From the IMG/VR virus record IMGVR_UViG_3300009788_000124, positions 1-51,771 of that record: a stretch of 51,771 nucleotides of DNA. One strand, given 5' to 3'. Made by a program: the position numbers and the translations under genes. This document shows, one piece after another, positions 17,957 through 24,835 of this stretch. The first letter of the stretch is position 1, and the number at the start of each line of letters is the position of its first letter. This DNA is from a virus. Below the pieces are notes generated by a model. That model was given only the letters and a program-made list of their open reading frames with translations, was not told the DNA's origin and did no database searches.

Positions 17957-18570
17957 ACGGAAACTCTCTAGGGCATGTTTGCTGAGGATCTGCCGATCTC
18001 TTCATTCAGGTTGCCACCCAGGTACCCATCTTTTGATAGTTTCCAACGAATCCCCTACAAGCTACCATGCCTGGTACTTGCACGTTGCAGTTCGTCGCGT
18101 CTAGTTTCGCCATCCCACTATAAATTCTGCGTGGACTCAGGAGTATTTCATCCATGTCTATCCACGACTATCAGATATTTTATGCCCTATTGAGACCCAG
18201 ATTGGGGGTCCCGCAATTACCAATAGACACTTTGGGGCCATCCTTCAATGCACGTTGTTAGCCATCCGTTCCTCATAGCCCTAAGCTGGACAGTTTGCAT
18301 ACGGAAAATTTCAGGCTTTTATTGATAACGGTTGCGACCCGCATTCTCATCATCCAGAAAGCCATAACTGGACTATTGACCACATCATACCGAGGTATGG
18401 GGCAAATGGAGGGTAAATACGTCTCGGAAATTTCATCCGAGTCTGTTTTCAGGCTGTCTAAGCGTGGTTATTGAAATGTAGGTTCACTTATCATTCCGTG
18501 GCCATACCTATCTGGTCAGACCGAAACCTGACTCTATTTCATACGAAGCAACAGTCGCTCCTTCTCGAAA
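17957..18570 (-). ncRNA. Large structured non-coding block (RNA element R1)
   Basis: About 610 bases without a credible gene and visibly richer in GC than the flanks. Helices that can be read: CGTGG/CCACG (18130/18162), CTATTG/CAATAG (18187/18221) enclosing GACCC/GGGTC (18194/18206), TCCAG/CTGGA (18353/18368), CATACC-GA-GGTATG (18386-18399), CTCGGA/TCCGAG (18423/18436, loop AATTTCA), GTCAG/CTGAC (18515/18528). Three motifs are shared in order with the block at 25.9 kb: CCGCATTCTCAT (18339), ACTATTGACC (18372) and GGTAAATAC (18412). Strand is inferred from the flanking leftward genes. The size is in the range of the giant phage RNAs (GOLLD, ROOL), but membership cannot be tested here. Confidence 0.6.
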
Positions 18571-18759
18571 TCAAAGTAATTTTTCTTCTAAAATTGTAAT
18601 TGCTTCTTCACGAGTTCGAGTTGAAAAAGGTTTTACAACTTCTTTAACAAATGGATTATTTGTACAATCGTCTTGGTAATCTTTATGATCACCAAACCAA
18701 CGTTTACATTGAATAGTTCCATTTTGATGTAGGTATCCCCACCACATAATATTTTGCAT
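18571..18759 (-). CDS. Hypothetical protein, 62 aa
   Basis: Begins MQNIMWWGYLHQNGTIQCKR at ATG 18759, preceded by AAAGGATAATATT. The WWGY-hQNGt-x-KRWFGDHKDY pattern is typical of small conserved phage proteins of unknown function; the second half (TRTREEAITILEEKL) is helical. Located just upstream (in reading direction) of the large structured block. Confidence 0.65.
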   Translation of the reverse strand: MQNIMWWGYLHQNGTIQCKRWFGDHKDYQDDCTNNPFVKEVVKPFSTRTREEAITILEEKLL

Positions 18760-18773
18760 AATATTATCCTTTA

Positions 18774-19040
18774 TTAAAATCTATTCTCTATTTTGGTAAA
18801 TCCTTCTTTAACACAAGATAATGCTGTGTTAGAAGCTATACAAACCATGCCTGTAGGAGTTTTGAATTGAACAAATGTATCGTCACCGATATGGTATCGT
18901 GCATAAGCAACAGGCATATCCATTACGGGTCCAACAATTGGAGTTGTACTTGGTCGTTCAGCAGTAATTAGTATAAATGCTGTTGATGTTAAAAGTACTC
19001 CAATTAATATTCCAATGATAACTTTTAAAAAAGTGTTCAT
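18774..19040 (-). CDS. Small membrane-anchored protein, 88 aa
   Basis: N-terminal membrane anchor or signal (MNTFLKVIIGILIGVLLTST), then a periplasmic-looking domain with two cysteines (MVCIASNTALSCVKEG) that could form a disulphide, as expected outside the cytoplasm. AAGGATAAACT precedes the ATG at 19040. No recognised family; possibly acts on the host envelope. Confidence 0.7.
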   Translation of the reverse strand: MNTFLKVIIGILIGVLLTSTAFILITAERPSTTPIVGPVMDMPVAYARYHIGDDTFVQFKTPTGMVCIASNTALSCVKEGFTKIENRF

Positions 19041-19049
19041 AGTTTATCC

Positions 19050-19202
19050 TTAACTAAAAAAATGTATAAAACCGGCTTCTATAGTTAAATAGTAAGACCA
19101 AGGTGGAAAAAATACAGCAAAAAAAGTAGACCAGAATCCATTTGCAAGGATGATTCCAAAAATCCAAGCAGCACTGGCAAATATATATCCTATTGTTTGC
19201 AT
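19050..19202 (-). CDS. Small membrane protein, 50 aa
   Basis: ATG at 19202 with a strong AAGGAG upstream; TAA at 19050, 9 bases before the next gene. Two hydrophobic segments: MQTIGYIFASAAWIFGIILA and a second around FWSTFFAVFFPPWSYYLTIE. The N-G-F-W-S-T-x5-FFPPW-x-YYLT pattern recurs among small phage membrane proteins. Function unknown. Confidence 0.75.
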   Translation of the reverse strand: MQTIGYIFASAAWIFGIILANGFWSTFFAVFFPPWSYYLTIEAGFIHFFS

Positions 19203-19219
19203 AATTTACTCCTTAATAT

Positions 19220-19426
19220 TTAGTAAAATAATTCTTCAATTTTAGAATCAATATTAATTAGTCGACATTCAGTATTTGCACATTGAACATAACTGGCATG
19301 TACTGAACTATCTACTAATTTGATTTCTAATTTTTCATCAACATATTCTGCGGAATGGATCCAAGTTTCATTAGTAATACGTTCAAATTTATGACCGTTA
19401 CATTTTATGCAAGTTGGAGTATACAT
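19220..19426 (-). CDS. Zinc-ribbon hypothetical protein, 68 aa
   Basis: Two cysteine pairs: CIKC near the N-terminus and CANTEC near residue 50, a plausible zinc ribbon around an alpha/beta core. ATG at 19426 overlaps the final base of the ligase stop, so it is translationally coupled to the ligase. Unknown function. Confidence 0.7.
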   Translation of the reverse strand: MYTPTCIKCNGHKFERITNETWIHSAEYVDEKLEIKLVDSSVHASYVQCANTECRLINIDSKIEELFY

Positions 19427-20562
19427 TAGTCTTCCTTTTTAAATTTAAGACTAGAATGGAAATCTGCTTCTGTTTTATCAGGACGAGGGGTCTTATAACG
19501 TGGTTGAAACAATTTAGCACCCTCTCCTTTTAATATATTTAGATAGGTAATTTCTATGAAATCTCCATTTTCTGGAATTTCTTGATCAGGATAAATTGTT
19601 ACTTTACCAATTGGTGCAATTGCGCCTAAAGGATTACGTACACCAATATATACAGAACGTTTGCCTTCTACCTGACCAATTACCTGACAGGTAGCACTTC
19701 CTAAGAATTTATATTTAAGGCAGTTACCACCTGAATTAGGACGACCAGGCTCATAAATAGCACTGGCTTTCCGAATGACTACACCCTCTTCATTGTGTTT
19801 TCTGGCAGTTTCAATAAATGCTTTAAATTCTAAGATATTTGCTGGATAGAATGGATGTTCTACTTTTAGGGCGGAACGTAGATTGTTAGTATCAATACCT
19901 ACTTGTAAAAATCGCATATAATCAGCACGATCCCGAAAAGACTGTTCTTTCATATTTACGTCACTGACTTGTAGTATGTCAAAGATCATTAAATATTTAC
20001 CCATGTCTTCACAATCAAATTCAACTTTTGTAAGAAGATCACTGTCTTTTGGTACAAGAGCACGTAAAGCAGTCATGATTGGTTCTGAAACAGTAGTTAC
20101 TAAACCATTTCTATTAGCCGGTATTATATCTGTATGAGTCATGAAAAGACCACGACGTTCACCATCCCATTTAATTTGCAGGGCAATATTGTCTACATTG
20201 TCCCAATAGAATTGTTCAGCTTCTTCTAAGGTTACTTCGTTGAGTAATTGTGGCTGGAAGTTTGTTTGTTTACCTGCATTTGAATTATCTGCAAATGCTG
20301 GAGCACTTCCGCTGATAGTGTAGCCTTTAAGCTGTTTAGTGTGGATCAATTTATCATAGATCCCTTTTGCTTTTTCATAAGGAACCGGTTCTTTTGTTTT
20401 GGTCCCTTGTGTTTGTGGTCCACCACGTCGACCATAAGCAAAATCTACAGTCCAACCAATATCATTTGTTTTACTATTTCGGCCTTCTTCAAGATGAACC
20501 ATATATTGTTTATCAGAGGATCCTTGTTTGAAATATAATATTACAGATTCAGGCTTATTCAT
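19426..20562 (-). CDS. ATP-dependent DNA ligase with N-terminal WGR domain
   Basis: 378 aa. Residues 1-90 form a WGR domain (DIGWTVDFAYGRRGG). The nucleotidyltransferase core follows: motif I IKWDGERRG with adenylated lysine K131, motif III VEFDCEDMG, motif IV EEGVVIRKAS and motif V NCLKYKF; an OB-fold with RYKTPRPDK ends the protein. It seals nicks during replication or repair. WGR domains bind DNA ends in PARPs, so the fusion may help to recognise breaks (inference). ATG overlaps the upstream stop by 8 bases. Confidence 0.9.
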   Translation of the reverse strand: MNKPESVILYFKQGSSDKQYMVHLEEGRNSKTNDIGWTVDFAYGRRGGPQTQGTKTKEPVPYEKAKGIYDKLIHTKQLKGYTISGSAPAFADNSNAGKQTNFQPQLLNEVTLEEAEQFYWDNVDNIALQIKWDGERRGLFMTHTDIIPANRNGLVTTVSEPIMTALRALVPKDSDLLTKVEFDCEDMGKYLMIFDILQVSDVNMKEQSFRDRADYMRFLQVGIDTNNLRSALKVEHPFYPANILEFKAFIETARKHNEEGVVIRKASAIYEPGRPNSGGNCLKYKFLGSATCQVIGQVEGKRSVYIGVRNPLGAIAPIGKVTIYPDQEIPENGDFIEITYLNILKGEGAKLFQPRYKTPRPDKTEADFHSSLKFKKED

Positions 20563-20743
20563 TAGCTAATTCCTCGGCTTTGTCCCAAGCTTTACGGGCA
20601 TTTAAAAAGGCATGTGGATATCCAGGTACTCTATATAAATTGTAGAATTCTGATCGATGTTTTGAAGCAGGAATATGAATTTTAATAATGGATATTGTTT
20701 TTCCATCTCGTGTTTTTCCTAATAACTCTCGTTCAGAGTTCAT
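20555..20743 (-). CDS. Hypothetical protein, 62 aa
   Basis: Start chosen at ATG 20743 because GGAG lies 9 bases upstream; an in-frame TTG at 20764 would delete that spacing. Basic alpha/beta protein (MNSERELLGKTRDGKTISII ... RKAWDKAEELANE). It overlaps the upstream gene by 11 bases and the ligase start by 8, so all three are coupled. Not recognised. Confidence 0.65.
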   Translation of the reverse strand: MNSERELLGKTRDGKTISIIKIHIPASKHRSEFYNLYRVPGYPHAFLNARKAWDKAEELANE

Positions 20744-21011
20744 TAGAGAATTCTCCAATTTCAATTCGTTGAAGAGAGCGAGCAGGTAGGGGTGTTAAAT
20801 AATCCAGGATATCAATAATACTATCGAGTTTTATTGCATTTTGTACATCTATCCAATTATGGAGATCTCCAGGTACTATAGTGTCCCATTCTTTATTAGG
20901 AAATAAGGTGGCCATATCTAAATGTACATTTAAAGCCATTCGATTGTTTTTTGAGCGATGTAAATATAATCCAGTAGAAGAAATAAAAATAAATCCAGTA
21001 TGATTAGCCAT
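20733..21011 (-). CDS. Hypothetical protein, 92 aa
   Basis: ATG at 21011, 2 bases after the dNMP kinase stop, with a purine-rich GGAGATAGTA upstream. Begins MANHTGFIFISSTGLYLHRS; central region (WDTIVPGDLHNWIDVQNAI) is acidic and aromatic. No recognised domain. Confidence 0.65.
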   Translation of the reverse strand: MANHTGFIFISSTGLYLHRSKNNRMALNVHLDMATLFPNKEWDTIVPGDLHNWIDVQNAIKLDSIIDILDYLTPLPARSLQRIEIGEFSNEL

Positions 21012-21013
21012 TA

Positions 21014-21565
21014 CTATCTCCGTAATTTAATGAGTTTAGGGTACAATTGCATCATTGTATCTACTGATTTGTGGACATCGTAAATATCTTGGTCATTGAT
21101 TATTTTATAATCACTGCCATCCATACGAATTCCTTCTTCGGAAGCATGGGCTCTGACAGGTGTAATTCCTGGCCTAGTTACATGACAGATTATTCCACCA
21201 TTACCACGGATATAATCTGCTTCATTTTCAAAACGAACATCAGTGATTACTACTCCACGAGTAGCTGGATCCAATTCTAGAATTTGCCGATGAACAATAT
21301 TTACCCAAGTATTGGTTCCTAAGGTTCTACGACCCCATTCAGTACCTAAGGTTTGTAACAATGCTCGAGGAGAATAACCAATGACAGGAATTTCTATTTC
21401 TTTATTGTCGTTTATCCATTTTAAATTTACATTTAACATTGCAGAAATCATTTTCTTAAGTGGAGCTGCAAATGAAAGGGGTGTAAAACCGTAATCATAT
21501 AATAGATGTGTACCAATAGTATCTTTCCCAGATCTGGCTGGGCCGGCTATACCTACCATCTTCAT
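21014..21565 (-). CDS. Deoxynucleoside monophosphate kinase
   Basis: Start chosen at ATG 21565 (183 aa, MKMVGIAGPARSGKDTIG), which overlaps the upstream stop in an ATGA; the longer in-frame TTG start at 21616 is inside the upstream gene. P-loop GPARSGKD (8-15), then LLQTLGTEWGRR, VVITDVRFENEADYIRG and a lid-like region with RAHASEEG, all typical of phage T4-type dNMP kinases. It phosphorylates dNMPs to dNDPs for phage DNA synthesis in the cytoplasm. Confidence 0.88.
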   Translation of the reverse strand: MKMVGIAGPARSGKDTIGTHLLYDYGFTPLSFAAPLKKMISAMLNVNLKWINDNKEIEIPVIGYSPRALLQTLGTEWGRRTLGTNTWVNIVHRQILELDPATRGVVITDVRFENEADYIRGNGGIICHVTRPGITPVRAHASEEGIRMDGSDYKIINDQDIYDVHKSVDTMMQLYPKLIKLRR

Positions 21566-21837
21566 GGTATTAAAAGGATTGAGACATAAATCCAACCTAA
21601 AAAAGCTGTAAACCAACCAAGGGTGTAACTCAATTTATATGTTTTTATTTTTATTAATAAATTTTCAATAGAATTAGTTAATAAAGTATTTACTACAGAA
21701 TAAGCCCTATTTTCTTGGTTCCGTAAATATAGAATATCTTTGGTATGTAGTAATTGTATTGCAATTTCTTGTACTTCTTCTGCTTCTGCTATTTCAGGAA
21801 CATTGATAATATCTTCGTGGCGTGTATTTGTGATCAT
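21562..21837 (-). CDS. Hypothetical protein with C-terminal membrane segment, 91 aa
   Basis: Mostly helical (EIAEAEEVQEIAIQLLHTKD) and ends in one hydrophobic segment (YTLGWFTAFLGWIYVSILLI). ATG overlaps the upstream stop by 4 bases and its stop overlaps the dNMP kinase start by 4. A tail-anchored membrane protein of unknown function. Confidence 0.7.
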   Translation of the reverse strand: MITNTRHEDIINVPEIAEAEEVQEIAIQLLHTKDILYLRNQENRAYSVVNTLLTNSIENLLIKIKTYKLSYTLGWFTAFLGWIYVSILLIP

Positions 21838-22112
21838 AGAAATTCCTTAGGTATGTGAATACCAGGGATGTAATTAGAAAATTTAAGAATAAGATGTGGA
21901 TTCAACGGAGCTGAATTTAGAGCAGCTACAATAACAGAATTACCTACTCGAAGGTATTCACCTGCTTTACGATAGTCTAAATTCAATTCTTCCATCCAAT
22001 CCAGTAAAGCGTTTGAGATCTCTTTAGGGGTCTGAGGACGGGTAATGACAGGTATTTCGGTTAAAGTCTCGTTAGAAGAGCACACAGGACGTTCTAGAGG
22101 CATATTTGTCAT
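21834..22112 (-). CDS. Hypothetical protein, HTH-like, 92 aa
   Basis: First gene after the terminator at 22131. The middle reads EISNALLDWMEELNLDYRKA followed by GEYLRVGNSVIVAALNS, which resembles a Cro/C1-type helix-turn-helix without being convincing. If so it would be a regulator or DNA-binding accessory. ATG at 22112; the ATGA overlap couples it to the next gene. Confidence 0.65.
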   Translation of the reverse strand: MTNMPLERPVCSSNETLTEIPVITRPQTPKEISNALLDWMEELNLDYRKAGEYLRVGNSVIVAALNSAPLNPHLILKFSNYIPGIHIPKEFL

Positions 22113-22130
22113 GAGTTTTCCCTACTGATA

Positions 22131-22160
22131 AGAAAAAAGGGAGCAGATTGCCTGCTCCCC
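22131..22160 (-). terminator. Intrinsic terminator after the 22.2-23.4 kb gene pair
   Basis: 8-bp perfect stem GGGAGCAG/CTGCTCCC (22139-22146 with 22152-22159), 5-base loop, followed on the minus strand by TTTTTT. It lies 18 bases beyond the stop of the 200-aa gene and would end its leftward transcript. Confidence 0.9.
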
Positions 22161-22177
22161 TTTCATTATTACTTAAA

Positions 22178-22780
22178 TTAGTAAGCCCATTCAGATAAAC
22201 TTACATTTGCCGGATCGGCATTTTCTTCTAGTAAACGAATGTTTAACCAGAGAGGTCCCGGTATAAAATCATTACGGAACCATTGAATAGCTGCCGTACC
22301 TGCAGTATGGATTACATGATCAAGACATACATTTTTATTGAAATTACCTTGTATAGACGAAAGAGACATTTCCACATTACGATAAAATCCTTCTCGTAGG
22401 GTAAAACCACCTCGATTAAAGGTCCCATTATTGTCAAGTTTTATGGAAATACCTGTAGTATCTACTCTAACTCGACCACTCCAGGGCATTAGAGGAAATG
22501 GTCTATTACCACCAACGAGTACACCATGACTAATTACTCTAGTGGCTGCTAGATCACTTACTGGAGCAATTTGTGGCAAATTAGGATCCACAATTGGACT
22601 TACTGCTGTATCATCAACAATTTCATCTGGAGTATCCTGTACAGGATCAACTACATCCGGAGTAACCGGATCTGGTGTTACTGTAACAGGATAATCATCC
22701 AAAGGAAAATCAAGTAGCAAAGCATCTCGTAATACAAGAGATTCAGTATCTGAATAGGTATGCGAGATTTGAAAGGGCAT
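22178..22780 (-). CDS. Putative structural protein, 200 aa
   Basis: Start chosen at ATG 22780, one base after the upstream stop; the longer open frame to 23023 runs antiphase through the preceding gene. Begins MPFQISHTYSDTESLVLRDA, has a proline/aspartate/valine linker (about 30-75: TPDPVTPDVVDPVQDTPDE) and a beta-rich C-terminal domain. The pair 22.2-23.4 kb has its own promoter-like site and a strong terminator, as expected for a highly expressed transcript. A virion or abundant host-interaction protein is possible; no family recognised. Confidence 0.7.
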   Translation of the reverse strand: MPFQISHTYSDTESLVLRDALLLDFPLDDYPVTVTPDPVTPDVVDPVQDTPDEIVDDTAVSPIVDPNLPQIAPVSDLAATRVISHGVLVGGNRPFPLMPWSGRVRVDTTGISIKLDNNGTFNRGGFTLREGFYRNVEMSLSSIQGNFNKNVCLDHVIHTAGTAAIQWFRNDFIPGPLWLNIRLLEENADPANVSLSEWAY

Positions 22781-22781
22781 T

Positions 22782-23366
22782 TTATACCCTACCTGGAGCA
22801 ATTTGACCGGCAGCAGCACGTCCAGCGGCTCTACGAGCAGCATTGACACGTTCTTCTGACCGACGAATGAATACTGCAGAAACATCCAGATAATCATCAT
22901 CTGCTGCATCACCAAGTACGGGTGTAAGTACACCAGGTTCTGCATCACCAAGTACCATACCTTCTTGATTACTATCAGGACCAGGAACTGAGTTTGGATA
23001 GAAAGGGAAGAACCGCATTCCATTAAAACGACCAGTTACCCATTGCATGGTTTCAGGACGACTCCGATCAATAAGTAGAATAGTATCTCTACTGTATGTT
23101 CGACCAGGTACTTGTACAGCAAAGCGTGAATCAACGGAAGCAGCTTCTGCTTGTTCAAATTCATCGCCAACAGCTAAACGAGCAAGGTATGCATTAACAT
23201 AGGCATTGGTTACAACACAATCAAAATCCATCTTCAATGACCAACCATTTCCGTCATAATCTGCTGGATTAATGGGTGCAGGGGCTGGAGCATCAGCACC
23301 ACCAACCAGGGTTTGTGCTACCCCATTTTCATCTTGTACTATCAGTGTAATTAATTGCAAAGGCAT
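22782..23366 (-). CDS. Hypothetical protein, 194 aa
   Basis: ATG at 23366 with AAGGAGATAAAG upstream, one of the best ribosome sites of the window. Begins MPLQLITLIVQDENGVAQTL, contains PADYDGNGWSLKMDFD and a region SRDTILLIDRSRPETMQWV, and ends in an alanine/arginine-rich tail (ARRAAGRAAAGQIAPGRV). No recognised domain. Same transcript as the 200-aa gene, bounded by a terminator; strong signals suggest high expression. Confidence 0.7.
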   Translation of the reverse strand: MPLQLITLIVQDENGVAQTLVGGADAPAPAPINPADYDGNGWSLKMDFDCVVTNAYVNAYLARLAVGDEFEQAEAASVDSRFAVQVPGRTYSRDTILLIDRSRPETMQWVTGRFNGMRFFPFYPNSVPGPDSNQEGMVLGDAEPGVLTPVLGDAADDDYLDVSAVFIRRSEERVNAARRAAGRAAAGQIAPGRV

Positions 23367-23408
23367 TCTTTATCTCCTTAATTAGAACTACGGACAACCC
23401 GCAGTTTT

Positions 23409-23440
23409 ACTATACTAGACTTTCTTACTAAAAATATCAA
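23409..23440 (-). promoter_or_regulatory. Sigma70-like promoter for the 23.4-22.2 kb pair
   Basis: On the minus strand TTGATA (23440-23435), 17 bases, then TAGTAT (23417-23412); a second possible -10, TATAGT, overlaps at 23414-23409. It lies about 43 bases upstream of the start codon at 23366. N4 late promoters use host sigma70 polymerase, which fits, but the match is moderate. Confidence 0.4.
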
Positions 23441-23453
23441 TTATTTATTTTTC

Positions 23454-23672
23454 TCATTCATCATTTTTTGCCGTCATTGTTTTACCATCTTGGAATATAA
23501 GACGAATAGTATCTGCTGCTGCTTTATGTGCTATACCATCACGTTCTACTGCTCCGGATACACTTATACATCCAGCTTTTGTTCTGATTGTAATATGTAT
23601 TAATGCCATATTTTTTTTATTCATTTTTTCCCATTGATTAAGGTCAAAGGATGATGCTTTTAAATTTCTCAT
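23454..23672 (-). CDS. Hypothetical protein, 72 aa
   Basis: ATG at 23672 (AAAAGGAATATT upstream) overlaps the previous stop by 4 bases. A short N-terminal helix, then ALIHITIRTKAGCISVSG and KAAADTIRLIFQDGKTMTA, a small alpha/beta fold. No recognised family. Confidence 0.6.
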   Translation of the reverse strand: MRNLKASSFDLNQWEKMNKKNMALIHITIRTKAGCISVSGAVERDGIAHKAAADTIRLIFQDGKTMTAKNDE

Positions 23673-23950
23673 AATATTCCTTTTAGTGCTGCGTCGAGTT
23701 CGTTAAATCCGCAATTACAAGATACCCCTGATATGCGTAAATCACAATTGCGTGTGTGGTTGATATATGGACGTACACGTTTCAGCGCGGATTTTGCTTT
23801 GTAGTACATTTCACGCCACTCAGTTTCAGCGTTTGTTCTTTGCCCCAGTTCGGTTTGCAGGGATTCAATTTGACAGCCTTTACAAATACTATGGCGCGGA
23901 AACGATTCTTCGTGTATGTCGCAAACGTTCCAATCAGTAATGTCACTCAT
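23669..23950 (-). CDS. Zinc-binding hypothetical protein, 93 aa
   Basis: Cysteines CDIHEESFPRHSICKGC near the N-terminus, a helical middle (QTELGQRTNAETEWREMYYK) and C-terminal CDLRISGVSCNCG: two probable zinc sites. The phrase EMYYKAKSALKRVRPYI..H resembles the 162-aa gene at 41512 (CNDHPWL ... AEAALKRVRDWIIHEECYEW), suggesting related composite proteins. Unknown function. Confidence 0.65.
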   Translation of the reverse strand: MSDITDWNVCDIHEESFPRHSICKGCQIESLQTELGQRTNAETEWREMYYKAKSALKRVRPYINHTRNCDLRISGVSCNCGFNELDAALKGIL

Positions 23951-23973
23951 TAGTAATCCTCTTTAAATTCATG

Positions 23974-23992
23974 GCCCGAAATTTCATCGGGC
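23974..23992 (-). promoter_or_regulatory. Leader hairpin with UGAAAUU loop
   Basis: Perfect 6-bp stem GCCCGA/TCGGGC with loop TGAAATT on the minus strand, 24 bases before the start codon at 23950. Stem sequence differs from the 18423 hairpin while the loop is identical. The rest of the 23951-24067 gap shows CCGG pairs but no gene. Confidence 0.55.
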
Positions 23993-24067
23993 GCCGTACG
24001 ATCAGTTGGGTAACGAGCCCCGGTCTAGAATTTGGCATCAATTACACAACCTAACTCCGGTAAGTTA

Positions 24068-24256
24068 TTAGGCAACAATTTCCGGTATAAGTGGAAATTG
24101 ATTATTCAGATATATTTGTAACTCTTCTTTTTTCTTTTGTTGAGCTACAGGATTCATGGTATTCACAGGCATGTAGATTTTACATCCGTCTGGTGTAATT
24201 CCACGAACATATACTTTTTTGGTATTGAGAGGTATATTTTCAAGTGGATTATTCAT
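24068..24256 (-). CDS. Hypothetical protein, 62 aa
   Basis: MNNPLENIPLNTKKVYVRGI then TPDGCKIYMPVNTMNPVAQQ and a helical end. ATG at 24256 overlaps the upstream stop by 8 bases, so it is coupled. No recognised domain. Confidence 0.6.
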   Translation of the reverse strand: MNNPLENIPLNTKKVYVRGITPDGCKIYMPVNTMNPVAQQKKKEELQIYLNNQFPLIPEIVA

Positions 24257-24431
24257 TAGAGATAAATCCAGTTAAAATATACTGATCATTCCATGTGAAA
24301 TGGCAATCTATACATACACATTCTTGAGTACAATAGCCACTATTAATTTCAACAGAATTACCTTCAACATCATTTCCGTCACATTTAGGACAATTATTTG
24401 GACTTGATACATATTCTTTATTTGTTTTCAT
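24249..24431 (-). CDS. Zinc-ribbon hypothetical protein, 60 aa
   Basis: Two cysteine pairs, CPKC and CVCIDC, around an alpha/beta core (NNCPKCDGNDVEGNSVEI ... HFTWNDQYIL), a compact zinc ribbon of the type seen repeatedly in this phage. Preceded by the 58-base gap to the tRNA. AAGGTTATTTTAAT lies upstream of ATG 24431. Confidence 0.65.
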   Translation of the reverse strand: MKTNKEYVSSPNNCPKCDGNDVEGNSVEINSGYCTQECVCIDCHFTWNDQYILTGFISNE

Positions 24432-24489
24432 ATTAAAATAACCTTTAAGTTATCTTTATGGATTAAAATAATAACGTATATATTATAAT

Positions 24490-24582
24490 TGGTGGGCTAG
24501 GATGGAATCGAACCATCACCCTGTCCAGCAGAATCTGGATTTACAGTCCAGTGCGTCTTAAGCCAATATTCGCCTCTAGCCC
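24490..24582 (-). tRNA. tRNA-Tyr: tRNA-Tyr (GTA)
   Basis: On the minus strand a 7-bp acceptor stem GGGCTAG/CTAGCCC, T arm GATGG-TTCGATT-CCATC, anticodon stem CTGGA/TCCAG with loop CT-GTA-AA (anticodon at 24544-24542), a long class II variable arm and an encoded ACCA end. The long variable arm is normal for bacterial tRNA-Tyr. The stop codon TAG of the upstream gene is inside the acceptor stem. Confidence 0.95.
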
Positions 24583-24821
24583 AATGTTCTGCTTTTTGGA
24601 TTATCTGTATTTTGTATACGTTGTTCTGAAGCACGTCTTAATATGTCTTTACGAAATTGGTCACAGAGTTGGTTAAGAATAGATTCACTTAAATCTCTTA
24701 AAGGATATTTAGGAGTTTCTTTGAGACCATCTTCTTTACGTCCGGATTTTGATTCGGCTAGAACAAAATTAGGTACTCTAAAAGGTCTTAAGAGAATGGA
24801 ATGTCTTAATAAGGGATTCAT
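24576..24821 (-). CDS. Hypothetical protein, 81 aa, ending inside the tRNA
   Basis: MNPLLRHSILLRPFRVPNFV, then a charged region and LSESILNQLCDQFRKDILRR, probably helical. Its last codons and the TAG stop come from the first 7 bases of tRNA-Tyr, so tRNA maturation from a joint transcript would trim this message. AAGAGTAAATC precedes ATG 24821. Confidence 0.6.
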   Translation of the reverse strand: MNPLLRHSILLRPFRVPNFVLAESKSGRKEDGLKETPKYPLRDLSESILNQLCDQFRKDILRRASEQRIQNTDNPKSRTLG

Positions 24822-24835
24822 GATTTACTCTTCAT

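Noticed and set aside
17975-18193. 72-codon open frame on the + strand in the 18 kb block
   Set aside because: No ribosome site, opposite to all neighbours, and it lies across several strong helices.
18423-18441. Group II intron domain V (hairpin with GAAA-like loop)
   Set aside because: Stem length, the AGC triad and bulge of domain V are absent, and no reverse transcriptase gene is present.
22781-23023. Upstream extension of the 200-aa gene to 23023
   Set aside because: It runs through the preceding gene in another frame and has no ribosome site; ATG 22780 is one base from that gene's stop.
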